Assembly (NCBI GenBank): GCA_023381945.1
Contig: JAMCQY010000150.1
Location: 1 to 32,956, forward strand
Origin: Deltaproteobacteria bacterium
GTDB taxonomy: Bacteria; Desulfobacterota; Desulfobaccia; Desulfobaccales; 0-14-0-80-60-11
Direction: 5' to 3'
Length of the DNA: 32,956 nt
Positions 31,169 through 32,956 of the stretch are shown here, one piece after another. Position 1 is the stretch's first letter. The number at the start of each line of letters is the position of its first letter. The notes beneath the pieces were generated by a model that saw only the letters and a program-made list of their open reading frames with translations, searched no databases and was not told the DNA's origin. The translations under genes were made by a program, and so were the position numbers.

Positions 31169-32002
31169 TTATTCCTTCCAGGCCTTGCGGCTCAAGGCGA
31201 TCTTGGTACGCACCGTTTTCCAGGCTTCCTTGGTGAGGAAAGAGTCCCGCCAGCGTCTTACCATACGCTCAAACATCTCGTACGGCACTGTGAACGTGAT
31301 TTCGTCGGGCTTGAGAAACTTGCGGTCCGAAGGGTCCCAGCCACCCAGGACCGCCTTGAGCTGGCTCCGCCTCAAGTATTCCAGGGGCCAGGCCACGATA
31401 TTGGAGCAGCCGGCGCCGAAGGGTGATTGCACGGCCTCGAAATCGTTAGTGACGAATGTGGCCAACTGGTTGAGGCCGGCGATGCTTTCGGCCCGGGCGA
31501 AGAAAATCACCAACTCGGGCTTTTCTTCGGCAGTAAATTTAGCGAGTTGCCTGAAAACACAAAACTGCTCCGGAGCCGGCCGAGGGTCAAGCAACTCGAA
31601 GAAGCGCCGAACTGTCTCGGGGGAATCCAGGTAACTCTCACCCTCGAAGACGCCGGGCTGGCCGGTGGAGACGTAATGGACGATGCGCTCCAGTTGGGGC
31701 TTGTTGAACCCCAGATAAAAAGCGCCCCCTAAACAGCCGAAGCGGGCCTGGTCGAAATATGCCGATTTGCCCAATTTCCGGGCTCGCCAGAGCACCCCGA
31801 TGACGCAGGCGAAATTGGCAAAGGTCGCTTCCCAGTCCACCTCCCCGGCGGCTTCCATCTCAGCGGTAGGCAGGACGGCCTGCTGAGGGGATAGGGCTTC
31901 CTGGGGTTCAGTGGGCGTGTAATACATCCCCAAAGGATCTTCGCTCAGGCCCAGAATGTCGCAAAAGGCTTGAATTTCCGGCAGATCGTCTGGAATGGTC
32001 AT
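31169..32002 (-). CDS. DUF169 family protein
   Basis: A 277-residue soluble protein with the DUF169 phrases FGCLGGAFYLGF near residue 88 and SPFGAGCSNIVAWPLEYL near residue 193. The central part has PELVIFFARAESIAG. The family is common in anaerobes and archaea and has no settled function; conserved cysteines suggest a metal or cofactor role, which is speculation. The ATG at 32002 is preceded by AAAGGAAAAGGAA. It diverges from the HdrA-like gene across 300 bases. Its stop is followed by a string of short ACTGACTACTGG words. Confidence 0.85.
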   Translation of the reverse strand: MTIPDDLPEIQAFCDILGLSEDPLGMYYTPTEPQEALSPQQAVLPTAEMEAAGEVDWEATFANFACVIGVLWRARKLGKSAYFDQARFGCLGGAFYLGFNKPQLERIVHYVSTGQPGVFEGESYLDSPETVRRFFELLDPRPAPEQFCVFRQLAKFTAEEKPELVIFFARAESIAGLNQLATFVTNDFEAVQSPFGAGCSNIVAWPLEYLRRSQLKAVLGGWDPSDRKFLKPDEITFTVPYEMFERMVRRWRDSFLTKEAWKTVRTKIALSRKAWKE

Positions 32003-32209
32003 GGTTGGATTCCTTTTCCTTTAATTCTGAACAGCCAACTCGAAACATCAGGAGAAAAAAAGTCCCACAGGGCTCAAACCATTGTTACCATTTGTCTCAA
32101 TGCCGCAAGCAATCTATAGAAAAAATTTAAGCATTCCTCCAGGATAAACAAGGCTGAGCCGCCAGAAAAGCCAAGGCCTTCCGTCCCTCCCATCTTTGTG
32201 CAATCTTGC

Positions 32210-32238
32210 TTGACAACTTGCCCAATATTTTCTAAGAT
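32210..32238 (+). promoter_or_regulatory. Strong sigma-70-type promoter of the HdrA-like gene
   Basis: A perfect TTGACA (32210-32215) is followed after exactly 17 bp by TAAGAT (32233-32238). The transcript would have a leader of about 60 bases before the ATG at 32305. The remainder of 32003-32304 shows nothing else notable. Confidence 0.8.
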
Positions 32239-32304
32239 GGAAAGTGGTTAAATTCACAAAATCTTAACAAAATTACGTATATAAACTTGACGGAAGGTAT
32301 TATT

Positions 32305-32956
32305 ATGGCAGCTGAGAAACGAGACCCTGTAGGAAAGGTAATGGTAGTCGGCGCCGGGATTGCCGGGATCCAGACGGCTCTGGATCTGGCCAATGCTGGC
32401 TTTTATGTACACCTGGTGGAAAAAAAGTCGGCCATCGGCGGCACCATGGCTCAGCTGGATAAGACCTTTCCCACCAACGACTGCTCCATGTGCATCATTT
32501 CTCCCAAGCTGGTGGAATGCGGCCGCCATCTGAATATCGAGCTTCTGCCCCTGTCGGAAGTGACGGCCATCGAGGGTGCGCCTGGGAACTTCAAGGTGAC
32601 CGTGGAGAAACAGCCCCGGTTCGTCGATCCCGCCAAGTGCACCGGCTGCGGCGCCTGCACCGAGGTCTGCCCGGTGCGGGTCCCCGATGAATTCAACCTG
32701 GGACTGGGCGAAAGCAAGGCCATTTACCGCCTTTATCCCCAGGCCATTCCCGCCACCTTCGCCATCAAAAAACTGGACCGGGCCCCCTGCGTGCGGGCCT
32801 GCCCGGCGAATTTGAGCGCCCAGGGCTACGTGCAGCTGATCAAGGAGCACAAGTTCCCCGAGGCATTAAGCATCATCATGGACCGGCTGCCGCTGCCCGG
32901 CACCATCGGCCGCATCTGCCCGCATCCCTGTGAAAGCGACTGCCGCCGCCAGGAAG
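32305..32956 (+). CDS. HdrA/GltD-type FAD and Fe-S oxidoreductase (5' part)
   Basis: The gene runs off the right edge; 217 codons are visible. An FAD-binding loop VVGAGIAGIQTALDLA (GxGxxG at 16-21) opens the protein. The HdrA-type cysteine region TFPTNDCSMCIISPKLVECG follows (C60, C63, C72). A ferredoxin motif CTGCGACTEVCP (112-123) comes next, then a GltD/DPYD-type Fe-S start with PCVRACPANLSAQGY (C162, C166) and RICPHPCESDC (C205, C209, C213). It combines heterodisulfide-reductase A and glutamate-synthase small-subunit features, as in electron-bifurcating or sulfur-metabolism complexes of sulfate reducers. GGAAGG lies about eight bases before the ATG. Confidence 0.88.
   Translation, partial: MAAEKRDPVGKVMVVGAGIAGIQTALDLANAGFYVHLVEKKSAIGGTMAQLDKTFPTNDCSMCIISPKLVECGRHLNIELLPLSEVTAIEGAPGNFKVTVEKQPRFVDPAKCTGCGACTEVCPVRVPDEFNLGLGESKAIYRLYPQAIPATFAIKKLDRAPCVRACPANLSAQGYVQLIKEHKFPEALSIIMDRLPLPGTIGRICPHPCESDCRRQE

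Overview
The window looks like a chromosomal segment of a GC-rich (roughly 60 % by eye), Gram-negative, anaerobic bacterium. The best guess is a Desulfobacterota (former Deltaproteobacteria) lineage of the Desulfobacca type. The pointers are lipopolysaccharide genes (kdsA, kdsC, lptC, lptA, lptB), a sigma-54 cluster, a fused 2-oxoacid:ferredoxin oxidoreductase alpha subunit, a large Mrp-type Fe-S carrier ATPase, and the start of an HdrA/GltD-type flavoprotein. This taxonomic call is inference from gene content; no rRNA or tRNA gene was seen.

Layout. (1) 1-522: the tail of an unknown gene and a 196-base stretch closed by a long, nearly perfect stem, a candidate structured RNA. (2) 523-8525, minus strand: korA-like oxidoreductase, dnaJ, a thiamine-binding-like protein, a receiver protein with Glu at the phosphoacceptor site, a DHH phosphoesterase, rarA, a RelE/antitoxin pair whose toxin is frameshifted, and a THUMP-like protein. 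(3) 8614-9823, plus: two consecutive TatA-like proteins, each ending in a zinc ribbon, and a GNAT acetyltransferase. (4) 10008-13200, minus: murI, an ABC-2 exporter and a DUF202 membrane protein. (5) 13326-14354, plus: ruvB. (6) 14438-19160: a pilin-like island of two convergent operons (TadE-TadG on plus; TadE-TadE-TadG/beta-helix on minus). (7) 19309-29352, plus: pyrG, kdsA, kdsC, lptC, lptA, lptB, rpoN, hpf, ptsN, rapZ, an EIIA-Man-type protein and rimI. (8) 29535-32002, minus: an Mrp/NifX-like fusion and a DUF169 protein. (9) 32305-end, plus: 5' part of an HdrA/GltD-type gene behind a strong promoter.

The most striking unlabelled signals are in the pilin island. Both convergent operons carry the same roughly 50-base upstream element (37 of 50 positions match) with an 11-base word repeated at exactly 22 bp and an inverted half-site. 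Downstream of it, each presumed leader has two small hairpins with hexaloops that place GGA at loop positions 3-5, the architecture bound by CsrA/RsmA proteins. This suggests one transcriptional and one post-transcriptional regulator acting on both operons.

Most larger gaps are filled by dispersed hairpins, often with CAGGC/GCCTG or GGGCGG/CCGCCC arms, and by short-word strings such as CTGACTACTGACTACTGG that abut start codons and stop codons. Functionally, region 7 couples CTP and KDO supply with the LPS export machine and a sigma-54/nitrogen-PTS regulatory block.
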